A stretch of DNA of 12,083 nucleotides, taken from an uncultured Oscillospiraceae bacterium. GTDB taxonomy: Bacteria; Bacillota; Clostridia; Oscillospirales; Acutalibacteraceae. The stretch spans positions 1 to 12,083 of the forward strand of contig URPG01000036.1 of assembly GCA_900549675.1 (NCBI GenBank), written 5' to 3'. Positions 1-7,609 of the stretch are shown here, piece after piece (the first letter of the stretch is position 1; each line of letters opens with the position of its first letter). The notes below the pieces were generated by a model. The model worked only from the letters and a program-made list of their open reading frames with translations. It did not search any database and was not told the DNA's origin. The position numbers were made by a program, and so were the translations under genes.

Positions 1-252
1 AATTTTTAAATTTAAAAATATCAATTGCAGCCCTTTTATAATTTTTCTCATTTTCCTCCTGCTTTCTTTTCTGTTTCCTGCTTTCCGCAGGAAGCACACT
101 GTCATAAATATATCATATATCCTCCCTATATTACATATCCTTCCAAATTTTATGTCTGTGCTATAAGACAAACAATAAAGAAGGAATTATCATTGCCGGC
201 ATACGGCATGAAAAAGTGTTAAGAAACTGTGCAGAATGCTGCTCCGGATATC
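1..252. other. Left-edge intergenic stretch, no gene seen
   Basis: This AT-rich stretch has no open frame with a convincing start signal or recognisable protein. A perfect 7-bp inverted repeat, TTCCTGC (75-81) and GCAGGAA (87-93) with a 5-base loop, could form a hairpin, but no T-run follows it on either strand, so I do not call it a terminator. A second small inverted repeat, TGCCG (194-198) and CGGCA (204-208), is also present. Either could belong to a leader or operator of a gene left of the window. Confidence 0.5.
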
Positions 253-294
253 AAAAAACCAGCACCCCCGCCTGAAGCGGAGGGACTGGGTTTT
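253..294 (-). terminator. Rho-independent terminator of the left operon
   Basis: A long imperfect hairpin lies about 20 bases beyond the stop codon of the minus-strand binding-protein gene. On the plus strand CCAG (259-262) pairs with CTGG (286-289), CCC (265-267) with GGG (282-284), and CCGC (268-271) with GCGG (277-280). The flanking A-run (253-258) becomes a T-run after the stem when read on the minus strand, the direction of the operon. The T-run on the plus side (291-294) is shorter, so weak bidirectional action is possible. Confidence 0.8.
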
Positions 295-313
295 GATAGG
301 AAAAAAATTTGCG

Positions 314-2005
314 TCAGGCTGCGCCGTAAACCTTCATGGCTTCCTTGATATGCTCGTTCATATAGGTTTCCAGCTCATCCATTCCCACAGATTTGCAATT
401 GTCCAACATTTCCTGATAGTTTGCTTCGAACTCCTCCGGTGTTTCGGAAAGAGCCATTTTTGCTTCTCCGGTAATGATGGTTCCGCTGTTGCTGTCAAAC
501 ATTTGATCATAGATAATTCTTTCGTCTGTGCCTTCCACCGGTTCTGCATAAATCAACCAGGGTTTGTTGGTATAATTTTCCCGAAGCTGCGCATAATTCG
601 GTACCTGAATGGGGTCAAAGGCAGCGGTACGGCCAACAGCCTCATAAACCTTGGAGCCTCCCATGTACAGAGCAGTATTATAAATTTCATCTATTTTCCC
701 GTCTGTGATGGCCTGGTTCCACTCTTCGCTGAACACAGGTGCACCGTCCACCATTTCATACTCATGGCCCTCTCTGCCCCACTGGGACAGACGAGCACCG
801 TCAGGGCTGTGAATGAACTGCATGTATCGGATGGCAGCCTCCGGATTGGAGCAATTCTTGGAGATAAATGTGCCTGCCCAACCAATGTTTTCGTCATAGG
901 CACCGTTGGGGTCGCCCACGTTGATCATTTCACGAATTTCGCCGTCAATTCCGTTTTCTGCCAAGTCTGCATTACGGGCATTCACCATGGTCTGGGTACT
1001 GCCTGTCATGGCAAAGGCTCTGCCACCACCAAATTCAGCCTCCACCGAGGCTACTTCCATACCATAATTGTCCGGATAGAACAGGCCATCTCTGTACAAC
1101 TGGTTCACAAAGGCCATATACTCTTTATAACGGGGATCTTTTACTGTGGATATCCAGTTGCCATCCTCCTGCTCCTGATATTTTGCACCGTTGCTCAAAC
1201 CAAAGCACTGCCGGAAGTAGGAATACCGCCAGGATAAAACATCACACACCAGCGGGCGCATCTCGGGATAAGTTTCCTTTGCCTTTAGGAGAAGCGCACG
1301 GATGGATTCCATGTCGGTAATTTCCGGGCTTCCCATTTCTTCGTACAGGTCATGCCGGTACAAAAGAGATGCAGCCATGGGAGCACCTACGCCAATTTCC
1401 TTTAGCTCTTTCCAGTCCTCATCGGTGGCGAAATGACTCAGCACTGTAAAAAACTTATCTTTTTCTTGGGAAAACGACAGGGAATTTGCAATCCGCTGTT
1501 GGTCAATTTCCCATCCGGTATCATATTCGTCTATCAGGCTTTGCCAATCATAGGACAGGTCCCCTGAGGATAAATTGGTCAAAAAAGACTGGGTAAACAC
1601 CAGGTCGGGCAAATCGCCGGAGGCAATCATAACACCCAACTGCTGGTCATCCACTGCAACAGTAAAGTCCATGCTGACACCGGTAAGCCGTGTGATTTCC
1701 TCTGCGATAATGCCCTTCCACTCACTGATGGGATACCAAGTGAAGTTCACATAAGTATTGAACTTTACCGGGTTATTGGGATCCAGACCAAACACGTCAA
1801 TGTCGGAGGTGTTTGCGGTTTCGCCTGTTTCCGGCTTCTTCACGCCGGTGCCTTCGGAGTTGGCTGCATCTGCTGTTTCGGAAGATGGCTTTCCGCTTTC
1901 CGCCTCAGCGGATTTTCCTCCTTTGTCGGCACATGCCGTCAAGGAGAAAATCATGCACAGTACCAGAAACAAAGCGCCGATTTTTTGAATGGTTCTCTTT
2001 TTCAT
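314..2005 (-). CDS. Extracellular solute-binding lipoprotein, LplA/YtcQ-like
   Basis: 563-residue lipid-anchored binding protein that should capture an oligosaccharide or similar solute outside the cell and deliver it to the two permeases encoded just upstream. Seen directly: a basic N-terminus, a hydrophobic stretch, and a lipobox SLTAC with the lipidated cysteine at residue 25. A Ser/Glu/Gly-rich low-complexity linker follows (about residues 27-70), as is common after lipoprotein anchors. The length and general character (a segment near 'DLPDLVFTQ', many aromatic residues) fit the large LplA-type binding proteins of Firmicutes, not the shorter maltose-type ones. The ATG start at 2005 is supported by AGGAGG at 2018-2013, seven bases away. 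It is the last gene of the operon, 91 bases after the second permease. The substrate cannot be told from sequence. GC content appears high here compared with the right operon. Confidence 0.88.
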   Translation of the reverse strand: MKKRTIQKIGALFLVLCMIFSLTACADKGGKSAEAESGKPSSETADAANSEGTGVKKPETGETANTSDIDVFGLDPNNPVKFNTYVNFTWYPISEWKGIIAEEITRLTGVSMDFTVAVDDQQLGVMIASGDLPDLVFTQSFLTNLSSGDLSYDWQSLIDEYDTGWEIDQQRIANSLSFSQEKDKFFTVLSHFATDEDWKELKEIGVGAPMAASLLYRHDLYEEMGSPEITDMESIRALLLKAKETYPEMRPLVCDVLSWRYSYFRQCFGLSNGAKYQEQEDGNWISTVKDPRYKEYMAFVNQLYRDGLFYPDNYGMEVASVEAEFGGGRAFAMTGSTQTMVNARNADLAENGIDGEIREMINVGDPNGAYDENIGWAGTFISKNCSNPEAAIRYMQFIHSPDGARLSQWGREGHEYEMVDGAPVFSEEWNQAITDGKIDEIYNTALYMGGSKVYEAVGRTAAFDPIQVPNYAQLRENYTNKPWLIYAEPVEGTDERIIYDQMFDSNSGTIITGEAKMALSETPEEFEANYQEMLDNCKSVGMDELETYMNEHIKEAMKVYGAA

Positions 2006-2030
2006 ATTTCAGCCTCCTAAATAATTATAT

Positions 2031-2078
2031 GTTATCATTTATAATAACCTGTTTTACATTGCCCTATAAAACGGCAAT
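2031..2078. repeat. Two intercistronic stem-loops before the binding-protein gene
   Basis: The 91-base gap between the second permease and the binding-protein gene holds two inverted repeats: ATTGCC (2058-2063) with GGCAAT (2073-2078), and GTTAT (2031-2035) with ATAAC (2044-2048). Neither is followed by a clear T-run on the minus strand. They may protect or process the mRNA 5' of the binding-protein gene, whose product is normally needed in excess over the permeases. That role is inference. Confidence 0.4.
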
Positions 2079-2096
2079 TTGATTCTCCTCCGGATA

Positions 2097-3002
2097 TCAG
2101 CCCTTTACCGAACCAATGGTAATGCCGGAAATGATATATCGTTGAAAAAAAGGATATACAACAACAATAGGGAGAGCGGCAATGACCATTGCAGCAAGCT
2201 GCACGGACAGCGGGGTCACTTTTATGGAAGTAGCCATTGCGGCTGAGGATGAGGAAACGTTGCTTAAATCAGATTTTTTCAGTACCGCCATCATTCGATA
2301 CGCCAAGGTCCGTAAGTTTTCATCCTTTACAAAGAAAGCACTGTCATACCAGGAGTTCCAATGCTGGACCGAAACAAAGATAGAAATGGTTGCCAAAAGA
2401 GGCATTGCCACGGGTAGGATGACCTTTATAAAGGTCGTCATTTCTGTGGCACCGTCCACTCTTGCCGCTTCCTCCAGTTCATCGGGAATTCCTTCAAAAA
2501 AGGAAATTGCCACCAGCACATAGAACAAGTTTAATAACGATGGCACGATATAGACCAAAAAGGAATCCAAAAGGCCAAGGGTACGCAGAACCGCATAATA
2601 CGGAATAATACCTCCGGAAAAATACATGGCAAAAATAAAAATTTTCATATAAGTTTTGCGCCCCACGAGGTTTCTGTGCGAAAGCCCGTATGCCACAAAG
2701 GCGGTAAACATAACGGTGCAGGCAGTGCCGACAATTGTCCGGGCCAGCGTGACCCCCATGGCCTTTAGCCACGTAATATCGGAAAAGAATTTTGCATAGT
2801 TGTCCAGGGTTATCTTTCGTGGCCATAAGTAAATTCCGCCCAACTGGGCATCTACACCCTCGTTAAAGGAGAGGACAACTGCCAGATACAAGGGATAAAC
2901 AGAAATAATTAGCACAAAAATCAATATGAAATATACCACAAAATCAATGACTCTATCGGAAACAGATTTCCGCACAAACAATTTTGTATTCTCTTTTTTC
3001 AA
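2097..3002 (-). CDS. Sugar ABC transporter permease, LplC/YtcP-like
   Basis: 301-residue inner-membrane permease, one half of the channel of the left importer. It has about six hydrophobic segments; the first is near residues 19-45 and the last near 266-285. The cytoplasmic EAA loop that docks the ATPase is clear: EEAARVDGA at residues 177-185, followed by the KVILPVAMP segment. The C-terminus ends GITIGSVKG, typical of the YtcP/LplC group. The start is a TTG codon (3002-3000) that overlaps the TGA stop of the upstream permease. It is supported by a strong AGGGGAGGG site (3017-3009) six bases away, which implies translational coupling. No ATPase gene accompanies it, as is usual for this family in Firmicutes, where a shared ATPase serves several importers. 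Confidence 0.9.
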   Translation of the reverse strand: MKKENTKLFVRKSVSDRVIDFVVYFILIFVLIISVYPLYLAVVLSFNEGVDAQLGGIYLWPRKITLDNYAKFFSDITWLKAMGVTLARTIVGTACTVMFTAFVAYGLSHRNLVGRKTYMKIFIFAMYFSGGIIPYYAVLRTLGLLDSFLVYIVPSLLNLFYVLVAISFFEGIPDELEEAARVDGATEMTTFIKVILPVAMPLLATISIFVSVQHWNSWYDSAFFVKDENLRTLAYRMMAVLKKSDLSNVSSSSAAMATSIKVTPLSVQLAAMVIAALPIVVVYPFFQRYIISGITIGSVKG

Positions 3003-3928
3003 AACAAACCCTCCCCTGAAACACGCTTCGATACAAAGTTGCTGATAAATACCAGTGTCACGGAAATCACAGACTGGAATAATCCCGCAGCGGTGGCATA
3101 AGAAAATCTACCTTTAGATAAGCCGATATTTAAAATATAGGTTTGCAGAATTTCAGAGGTTTCCTTGTTTCCTAAATTTCCCAAAAGATAGCTTTGCTCA
3201 AAATTTGAACCGGACAGGCCGCCTCCAAGTAAATTTCCCAAGGCAAGTATCAACACCACTGTGATGGTGGGCGCAATGCCCGGCAAAGTGATTCGCCAAA
3301 TCTTTTTCAGCCGCGAGGCCCCGTCAATCTCTGCCGCTTCGTATAGGGTTGGGTCTATTCCGGTAATGGCAGCCAAAAAAATAATGGCCCACCAACCCGT
3401 TTCTTTCCACATAGCTGTAGCGATAGACAGTGGACGGAATAAATCCGGCGACGTTAAAAACTGGGGCTTATAGCCGAATAAGGCATGGCAAAGTTCCGTA
3501 ATGGCCCCTGTATTGTTCATGAGTATCTGACAAAAGCCTGCCACGATAATCCAGGAAATAAAATACGGCAAATAGCTGATGGTCTGAACCGTTCTTTTAA
3601 ACCAGGAAATCTGGCATTCGTTGATAAGCAATGCCAAAAAGATTGGCAGCGGAAATGTGAAAATCAGCTTTAATACGGACAGTGCCAGAGTGTTCCAAAG
3701 CAACTCCCCGAACCGGTAATCTGTAAAAAACGCAATGAAATGCTTAAACCCCACAAATTTGGAGGAAAACATTCCCCAAATACCCGTAGATATTTTAAAA
3801 TCTTCAAAGGCAATTACAAGCCCCACCATTGGAAGATAATTAAAAATAAACAGATACAACAGGCCCAGCCACACAAATATTTGCAGATGGCGCTGTTGCC
3901 ATAATTCACCAAAACGTCCCTTTTTCAT
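2999..3928 (-). CDS. Sugar ABC transporter permease, LplB/YteP-like
   Basis: 309-residue membrane permease, first gene of the left operon and partner of the overlapping second permease. The first membrane segment (about residues 15-40) contains FNYLPMVG, a hallmark of LplB-type permeases. The EAA loop is YEAAEIDGA (196-204) with RITLPGIAP after it. A start at GTG 3937 is also open, but I choose ATG 3928: the AAAGG site (3941-3937) lies eight bases from it, whereas the GTG would sit inside that ribosome binding site. The gene order permease-permease-binding protein differs from the order on the right operon, so the two transporters are not a recent duplication of each other. Confidence 0.9.
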   Translation of the reverse strand: MKKGRFGELWQQRHLQIFVWLGLLYLFIFNYLPMVGLVIAFEDFKISTGIWGMFSSKFVGFKHFIAFFTDYRFGELLWNTLALSVLKLIFTFPLPIFLALLINECQISWFKRTVQTISYLPYFISWIIVAGFCQILMNNTGAITELCHALFGYKPQFLTSPDLFRPLSIATAMWKETGWWAIIFLAAITGIDPTLYEAAEIDGASRLKKIWRITLPGIAPTITVVLILALGNLLGGGLSGSNFEQSYLLGNLGNKETSEILQTYILNIGLSKGRFSYATAAGLFQSVISVTLVFISNFVSKRVSGEGLF

Positions 3929-4030
3929 ATGCAACACCTTTCTTTCCTCATTGTAACCCCCGAAAACATGATTGAAGGAGTTTTTTCACAGACCGCACAC
4001 AACAAAAAAACAACATGCGTAACCGAAATT

Positions 4031-4063
4031 TATATACGTCGCATTAATACCAATTTATGCAAT
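4031..4063 (-). promoter_or_regulatory. Possible weak promoter of the left operon
   Basis: Read on the minus strand, TTGCAT (4063-4058) could be a -35 and TATATA (4036-4031) a -10 element, but the 21-base spacer is longer than the preferred 17. A poor promoter next to a direct repeat would fit activator-dependent transcription. This is a tentative call; I see no better minus-strand pair in the region. Confidence 0.25.
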
Positions 4064-4064
4064 G

Positions 4065-4096
4065 TTTACCACTCCTTTTATGTATATTTTACCACT
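4065..4096 (-). repeat. Direct repeat TTTACCACT, candidate activator site
   Basis: The 9-mer TTTACCACT occurs at 4065-4073 and 4088-4096, 23 bases start to start, so both copies fall on nearly the same face of the helix. On the minus strand the copies read AGTGGTAAA and sit immediately upstream of the possible -35 at 4063. Importers of the LplABC/YtcQP kind are often controlled by AraC-type response regulators that bind direct repeats. No such regulator is in the window, so the assignment is inference. Confidence 0.35.
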
Positions 4097-4320
4097 GATT
4101 CTACGCCTTTGAGAAGTGACAATTATTTCATTTGACAGTCATATTCTTTTTTTAGGATTTTTTTTGTGAAAAATGTCTTTTTTGAGCCAGTTTTTTTAAG
4201 CAGAATATGTTCAGCAATGACATGAACTAATAAAAAACACAAGCAGATATTTATCACTATAAAATATAAATAGTATTTTATGGAATAAACAAAAAATAGA
4301 ATAAATAATATAAAAAATAG

Positions 4321-4348
4321 TTGACAATACTATATTTAATGTTATAAT
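4321..4348 (+). promoter_or_regulatory. Consensus sigma-A promoter of the right operon
   Basis: TTGACA at 4321-4326 and TATAAT at 4343-4348, both perfect consensus hexamers, are separated by 16 bases. Transcription would start near 4355, leaving a leader of about 60 bases before the ATG at 4417. So strong a core promoter fits control by a repressor, not by an activator. Confidence 0.85.
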
Positions 4349-4354
4349 TGTCGT

Positions 4355-4380
4355 GAAAACATTTAAGGAAAGAGTTTTCC
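4355..4380 (+). promoter_or_regulatory. Candidate LacI-family operator
   Basis: Two nested inverted repeats lie right at and after the predicted transcription start: GAAAAC (4355-4360) with GTTTTC (4374-4379), and GGAAA (4367-4371) with TTTCC (4376-4380). A repressor bound here would block initiation or early elongation. The natural candidate is the LacI-domain protein encoded later in the same operon. LacI-family operators usually have a central CG, which is missing here, so the match is by position and symmetry only. Confidence 0.4.
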
Positions 4381-4416
4381 TATGTTTTACTTTATTTTGG
4401 GAAAGAGGAAAGTATA

Positions 4417-5706
4417 ATGAAGTTGAAAAAACAAGTAGCTCTATTATTGGCTTTGATGATGCTTGTAGCTGTTTTTGCCGGATGCAATAACAAGCAGAAA
4501 TCAACATCACAAAATGAGAATCCTGTTAGTCAGAAAGATGCATCTGTTACACCCGAAAGCAAAGATACTTCCGACGCTGTGACAATTGATATCGGCGTTT
4601 GGTCAGACGACGAGGGGAAACGTTTGGAAAGTGCTTTTTCCGGAATGCCCGATGCCATAGGACTAAAAATCAATGTTATGAAATATCCGAGTGACTCTGA
4701 TTTTTGGGATAATATCCCCGCTCAAATTGCGGCCGGTACCGCTCCTGATTTAATTTCTTGCACCAATGAGCATTATTTGCAATACATCAAAGAAGGGCTT
4801 TTTGAACCGTTAGATGATGCCATAGCAGATGGCACAATTAGCACAGAAGGGATTGACGCTTCTGCCCTGGAGGCTTGGAAAGTTGACGGAAAAACCTATG
4901 GTGTTCCGTATGCTTTAAACCCCGGTGTGTTTATTGTCAATAACAATATGTGGAAAGAAATGAATTTAGGCGAATACCCCACGACTTGGGATGAAGTGCT
5001 GGCCATTTGTAAAAAGTATAAAGAGATGACGGGTGAACCGGCACTTTGCCTAAATGTACAAGAATATCACCTGACAAACTTTGCGCTTTCTTTTGGCGGC
5101 GGTTGGGGATACGGCAAAACAATAGATACAGATGCTAACGCAAAAGCTTTGCAGTTTGTCTTGGATGCTTATCGAGAAGGTTATATTATTACGCCTACTG
5201 AATTGGGTCTTGGCTGGGACGGCGCAGTTATGATTCAAGAATCCGCTTTGTTCTCCACCGGCGGTGCTTGGTATCAAGCAAGTTTTGCTTCAGAGGCACC
5301 GGATATTGAGCTGAAGTATCTTTCTGTTCCTACCGGCGCGGAGAATGGCGGTTTAACACTTCACTCAGCAGCTTTAGTTGAACTGAAAAATTCAGAGCAT
5401 TCAGAGGAAGTGAAAAAAGCAATCGGCTATGCTTTTGCCAATGAAGATTTGTTTAAAGCAACGGTTGAAGTAACCGAGGTCGTACCGGCAAACTCTGCTT
5501 ATCATGATCTTTATAAAGAAAAATTGCCTGAATTGGCACAACTGGTTGATTTTGTTGAAAAAGGAGAAGCTTTTGCCTATCCGGCACGCAGTAAAGAATT
5601 TGCAGATTCTCTCATCGAGCAAATGCAGGGTGCTATGTTTGATGAAAATTCCACTGTTACAGGCAAGGATATTGTAAAGTCTTTGGCAGAACAATTCGGC
5701 GAATAA
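4417..5706 (+). CDS. Sugar-binding lipoprotein, UgpB/SBP family 1-like
   Basis: 429-residue lipid-anchored binding protein, the substrate-capturing part of the right importer. The signal peptide is clear: MKLKKQ, a hydrophobic core, and lipobox VFAGC with the lipidated cysteine at residue 22. A polar Ser/Thr/Asn/Gln-rich linker follows (about 23-50), then the binding fold. The segment around 'AQIAAGTAPDLIS' is characteristic of family 1 extracellular solute-binding proteins, and the length matches maltose/glycerol-phosphate-type members. The ATG at 4417 has an AGAGGA site (4404-4409) seven bases before it. It leads the operon and is followed by a stem-loop before the permeases. Family membership suggests a sugar or sugar-containing ligand. 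The neighbouring nucleoside-hydrolase, ribokinase-like and ADP-ribosylglycohydrolase genes point to a ribosyl compound (inference). Confidence 0.88.
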   Translation: MKLKKQVALLLALMMLVAVFAGCNNKQKSTSQNENPVSQKDASVTPESKDTSDAVTIDIGVWSDDEGKRLESAFSGMPDAIGLKINVMKYPSDSDFWDNIPAQIAAGTAPDLISCTNEHYLQYIKEGLFEPLDDAIADGTISTEGIDASALEAWKVDGKTYGVPYALNPGVFIVNNNMWKEMNLGEYPTTWDEVLAICKKYKEMTGEPALCLNVQEYHLTNFALSFGGGWGYGKTIDTDANAKALQFVLDAYREGYIITPTELGLGWDGAVMIQESALFSTGGAWYQASFASEAPDIELKYLSVPTGAENGGLTLHSAALVELKNSEHSEEVKKAIGYAFANEDLFKATVEVTEVVPANSAYHDLYKEKLPELAQLVDFVEKGEAFAYPARSKEFADSLIEQMQGAMFDENSTVTGKDIVKSLAEQFGE

Positions 5707-5755
5707 AATAAGAAAAAGATTTTAACGAATAAAAATTTAGACTTTTAAGTTCAGA

Positions 5756-5834
5756 AAGGCTTGCGGCCCTCCATATGCTTTCACAGATGGACAGCATGAG
5801 TTATATTCGGCGGCAAGCCTTCTTACTTTTTAAA
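5756..5834 (+). terminator. Intercistronic stem-loop, possible attenuator
   Basis: In the 159-base gap between binding protein and first permease, AAGGCTTGC (5756-5764) pairs perfectly with GCAAGCCTT (5813-5821). Inside this stem a second helix is possible, ATGCT (5775-5779) with AGCAT (5793-5797). A T-rich tract follows (5821-5832), interrupted by C and A. It can act as a leaky terminator or as a 3' stabiliser of the binding-protein mRNA, giving more binding protein than permease. The permease gene has its own strong AAGGAGG site and no obvious new promoter. Confidence 0.6.
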
Positions 5835-5865
5835 ATTAGGATAGAGGATTAAAAAGGAGGAGCAT

Positions 5866-6768
5866 ATGAAATCGACTCAATCAAAATCCCGGCTAAAAAG
5901 GGGAGAGGCTTTAACGGGAATTTTATTTGTGATTCCGTCATTGCTGATGTGGTCGTACTGGTTTTTGTTTCCGGCAATTAAATCAATGAGATTAAGCTTT
6001 TATGAATACAGCTATATTCGTCCGGAAGAAGCTACCTTTGTGGGATTTGACAACTTTAAAAGACTCTTTGCCGACAAGAAGTTTCTGGCGTCGATTCAGC
6101 ACAGCTTATTTTTGGTGGTATGTGCCGTGATATTGTTAACGGTATTATCTTTCTCCATTGCTCTGCTGCTGCAAAGCAATATAAAAGGTAAAACCTTTTT
6201 TAGAACTTCCTATTATATGCCCTATGTTATTTCGTCGGTAGCGGTCAGTATCTTTTTTATGTATTTTTTTATTAAGGGCGGTGTGGGTTCTACGTTGTTT
6301 TCTTTTTTAGGGCTGAAGAACACCACATGGTTTACCGATACGAAATATGCACTGATTTTCGTTTTGATTATTTATATTTGGCAGCAAATCGGCTTTTATA
6401 TGATTTTGTACATTAGTGGATTGCAAAGTATTTCCAGAGAACTATATGAAGCAGCAGAAATTGACGGCGCAAATGGTTGGAAGAAAACACGCTATATCAC
6501 CATTCCTTTGGTAAAACCCACTACTTATATGGTTATCACGCTTTGTATGATTAATTCATTTCAAATATTTGATCAAATTGCCGCCATTTCAAAACAAAAT
6601 CCGTTAGGTTCACCGGCAGGCTCTACCTCTACCATGGTCACGTTTTTGTATCAGCAGTCTTTCAGTTATATGGATATGGGATATGGAAGTGCCGCGGCAA
6701 TGGTGTTGGTTGTATTTATTTTTGGTTTGTCTATGCTGAGAAATTTTCTTACCAAGGAGGAGGCATAA
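5866..6768 (+). CDS. Sugar ABC transporter permease, MalF/UgpA type
   Basis: 300-residue inner-membrane permease of the right importer. Residues 18-40 form the first membrane segment after a basic, polar start. The 'F.G..NFKRLFAD' pattern near 58-70 and 'FFRTSYYMPYVIS' at 111-123 are typical of UgpA/MalF-type subunits. The ATPase-docking EAA loop is YEAAEIDGANGWKK (194-207) with ITIPLVKP after it. The ATG at 5866 has AAGGAGG (5854-5860) five bases before it. It pairs with the next gene, whose ATG overlaps its stop codon by one base. No ATPase gene is present in the window. Confidence 0.92.
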   Translation: MKSTQSKSRLKRGEALTGILFVIPSLLMWSYWFLFPAIKSMRLSFYEYSYIRPEEATFVGFDNFKRLFADKKFLASIQHSLFLVVCAVILLTVLSFSIALLLQSNIKGKTFFRTSYYMPYVISSVAVSIFFMYFFIKGGVGSTLFSFLGLKNTTWFTDTKYALIFVLIIYIWQQIGFYMILYISGLQSISRELYEAAEIDGANGWKKTRYITIPLVKPTTYMVITLCMINSFQIFDQIAAISKQNPLGSPAGSTSTMVTFLYQQSFSYMDMGYGSAAAMVLVVFIFGLSMLRNFLTKEEA

Positions 6769-7598
6769 TGGAAAAAAATCGTTTTATCAAAAACACGCTG
6801 CCAACTATTATTCGATATGTTTTTTTAATTTCGCTGGCAGCTGTTTTTTTACTTCCTTTACTTTATGTTCTTTATAATTCCCTGTTGCCTTATCGCTATG
6901 TACAGACTTGGGCACCCGTTAGCGTTTGGACCTTAGATAATTTCAAGGAACTGTTTACGGAATATCCCATTGCCACATGGTATCTCAATACACTTCTTTC
7001 TACCGTTTTGGTCGTAAGCGGTAATATGATTTTTACATCAATGACAGGTTATGCCTTGGCAAAATTGCGTTTTCCGGGCAGAAAGATACTTTTTAGTTGT
7101 TTTATGCTGTCCATGATGGTTCCCTTTCAGTTGGTTATGATTCAGATGTATATTCAATTGGCAGAATTAAGACTGCATAATACCTTATGGTCCATTGTGC
7201 TGCCATTTTTATCCCAGACGATTTACATTTTTATGTCACGCCAATTTTTCTATTCAATCCCCGATGAACTTTTAGAAGCCGCCAGAATCGATGGACTCTC
7301 TCATGCAGGGACATTTTTTAAGATTGTTCTGCCCAATGCCAAAACTCTGTTTGCTTCTATCGCTATTTTGAATTTTACAGGTACTTGGAATTCTTACATG
7401 GTGCCGGCAACTTTTATCAATCGAGTTGAGAAGTTTACGTTAGTGGTCGGCTTGCAAACCGTTAATATGACGTATTTCCAAAAGACAAATCTTACGCTTG
7501 CCGGGGTTGTTTTGCTTTCATTCCCTGTGATTTTGTTCTTTATGATTACCCAAAAGCATTTTGTAGAAGGGATTGTGACCTCCGGTATTAAAGGATAA
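6768..7598 (+). CDS. Sugar ABC transporter permease, MalG/UgpE type
   Basis: 276-residue membrane permease, second half of the right importer's channel. The first membrane segment covers about residues 14-38, and the EAA loop is LLEAARIDGLSHAG (168-181) followed by FKIVLPNAK. The C-terminus, FVEGIVTSGIKG, is the usual ending of MalG/UgpE-type (CUT1) permeases. The start overlaps the previous stop by one base (TAATG), with GGAGG just upstream inside the preceding gene, so the two subunits are probably made in equal amounts by coupled translation. Length is normal for the family. Confidence 0.92.
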   Translation: MEKNRFIKNTLPTIIRYVFLISLAAVFLLPLLYVLYNSLLPYRYVQTWAPVSVWTLDNFKELFTEYPIATWYLNTLLSTVLVVSGNMIFTSMTGYALAKLRFPGRKILFSCFMLSMMVPFQLVMIQMYIQLAELRLHNTLWSIVLPFLSQTIYIFMSRQFFYSIPDELLEAARIDGLSHAGTFFKIVLPNAKTLFASIAILNFTGTWNSYMVPATFINRVEKFTLVVGLQTVNMTYFQKTNLTLAGVVLLSFPVILFFMITQKHFVEGIVTSGIKG

Positions 7599-7609
7599 AG
7601 GAGAAATTT

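Larger units (their letters stand above)
3929..4416. promoter_or_regulatory. Divergent control region between the two operons
   Basis: 488 AT-rich bases without a credible gene, holding the 5' control sites of both operons. The right half carries a consensus promoter and a palindrome for the plus-strand operon. The left half carries a 9-base direct repeat TTTACCACT (4065-4073 and 4088-4096) next to a weak possible minus-strand promoter. A further inverted repeat, GTTCA (4209-4213) and TGAAC (4223-4227), lies in the middle with no assigned role. Long T- and A-rich runs fill the rest. Confidence 0.7.

Noticed and set aside
75..93. Perfect 7-bp hairpin as a terminator
   Set aside because: No T-run follows on either strand, and the left operon already ends at the better hairpin at 253-294.
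25..222. 65-codon open frame at the left edge
   Set aside because: No ribosome binding site, no recognisable protein pattern, and AT-rich composition; probably chance.
236..1237. Long 333-codon open frame on the plus strand
   Set aside because: It lies antisense inside the binding-protein gene (314-2005), has no ribosome binding site, and its Cys/His-rich product has no recognisable domain. The minus-strand gene has a lipobox, a good start and a terminator.
4355..4368. Possible catabolite-control (cre) site starting TGAAAAC
   Set aside because: The first half fits the cre pattern loosely, but the second half lacks the required NTNWCA symmetry.
4211..4510. 99-codon minus-strand open frame across the control region
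   Set aside because: It overlaps the consensus promoter and the signal peptide of the 4417 gene, and its Ile/Phe/Leu-rich product reflects AT-rich DNA.
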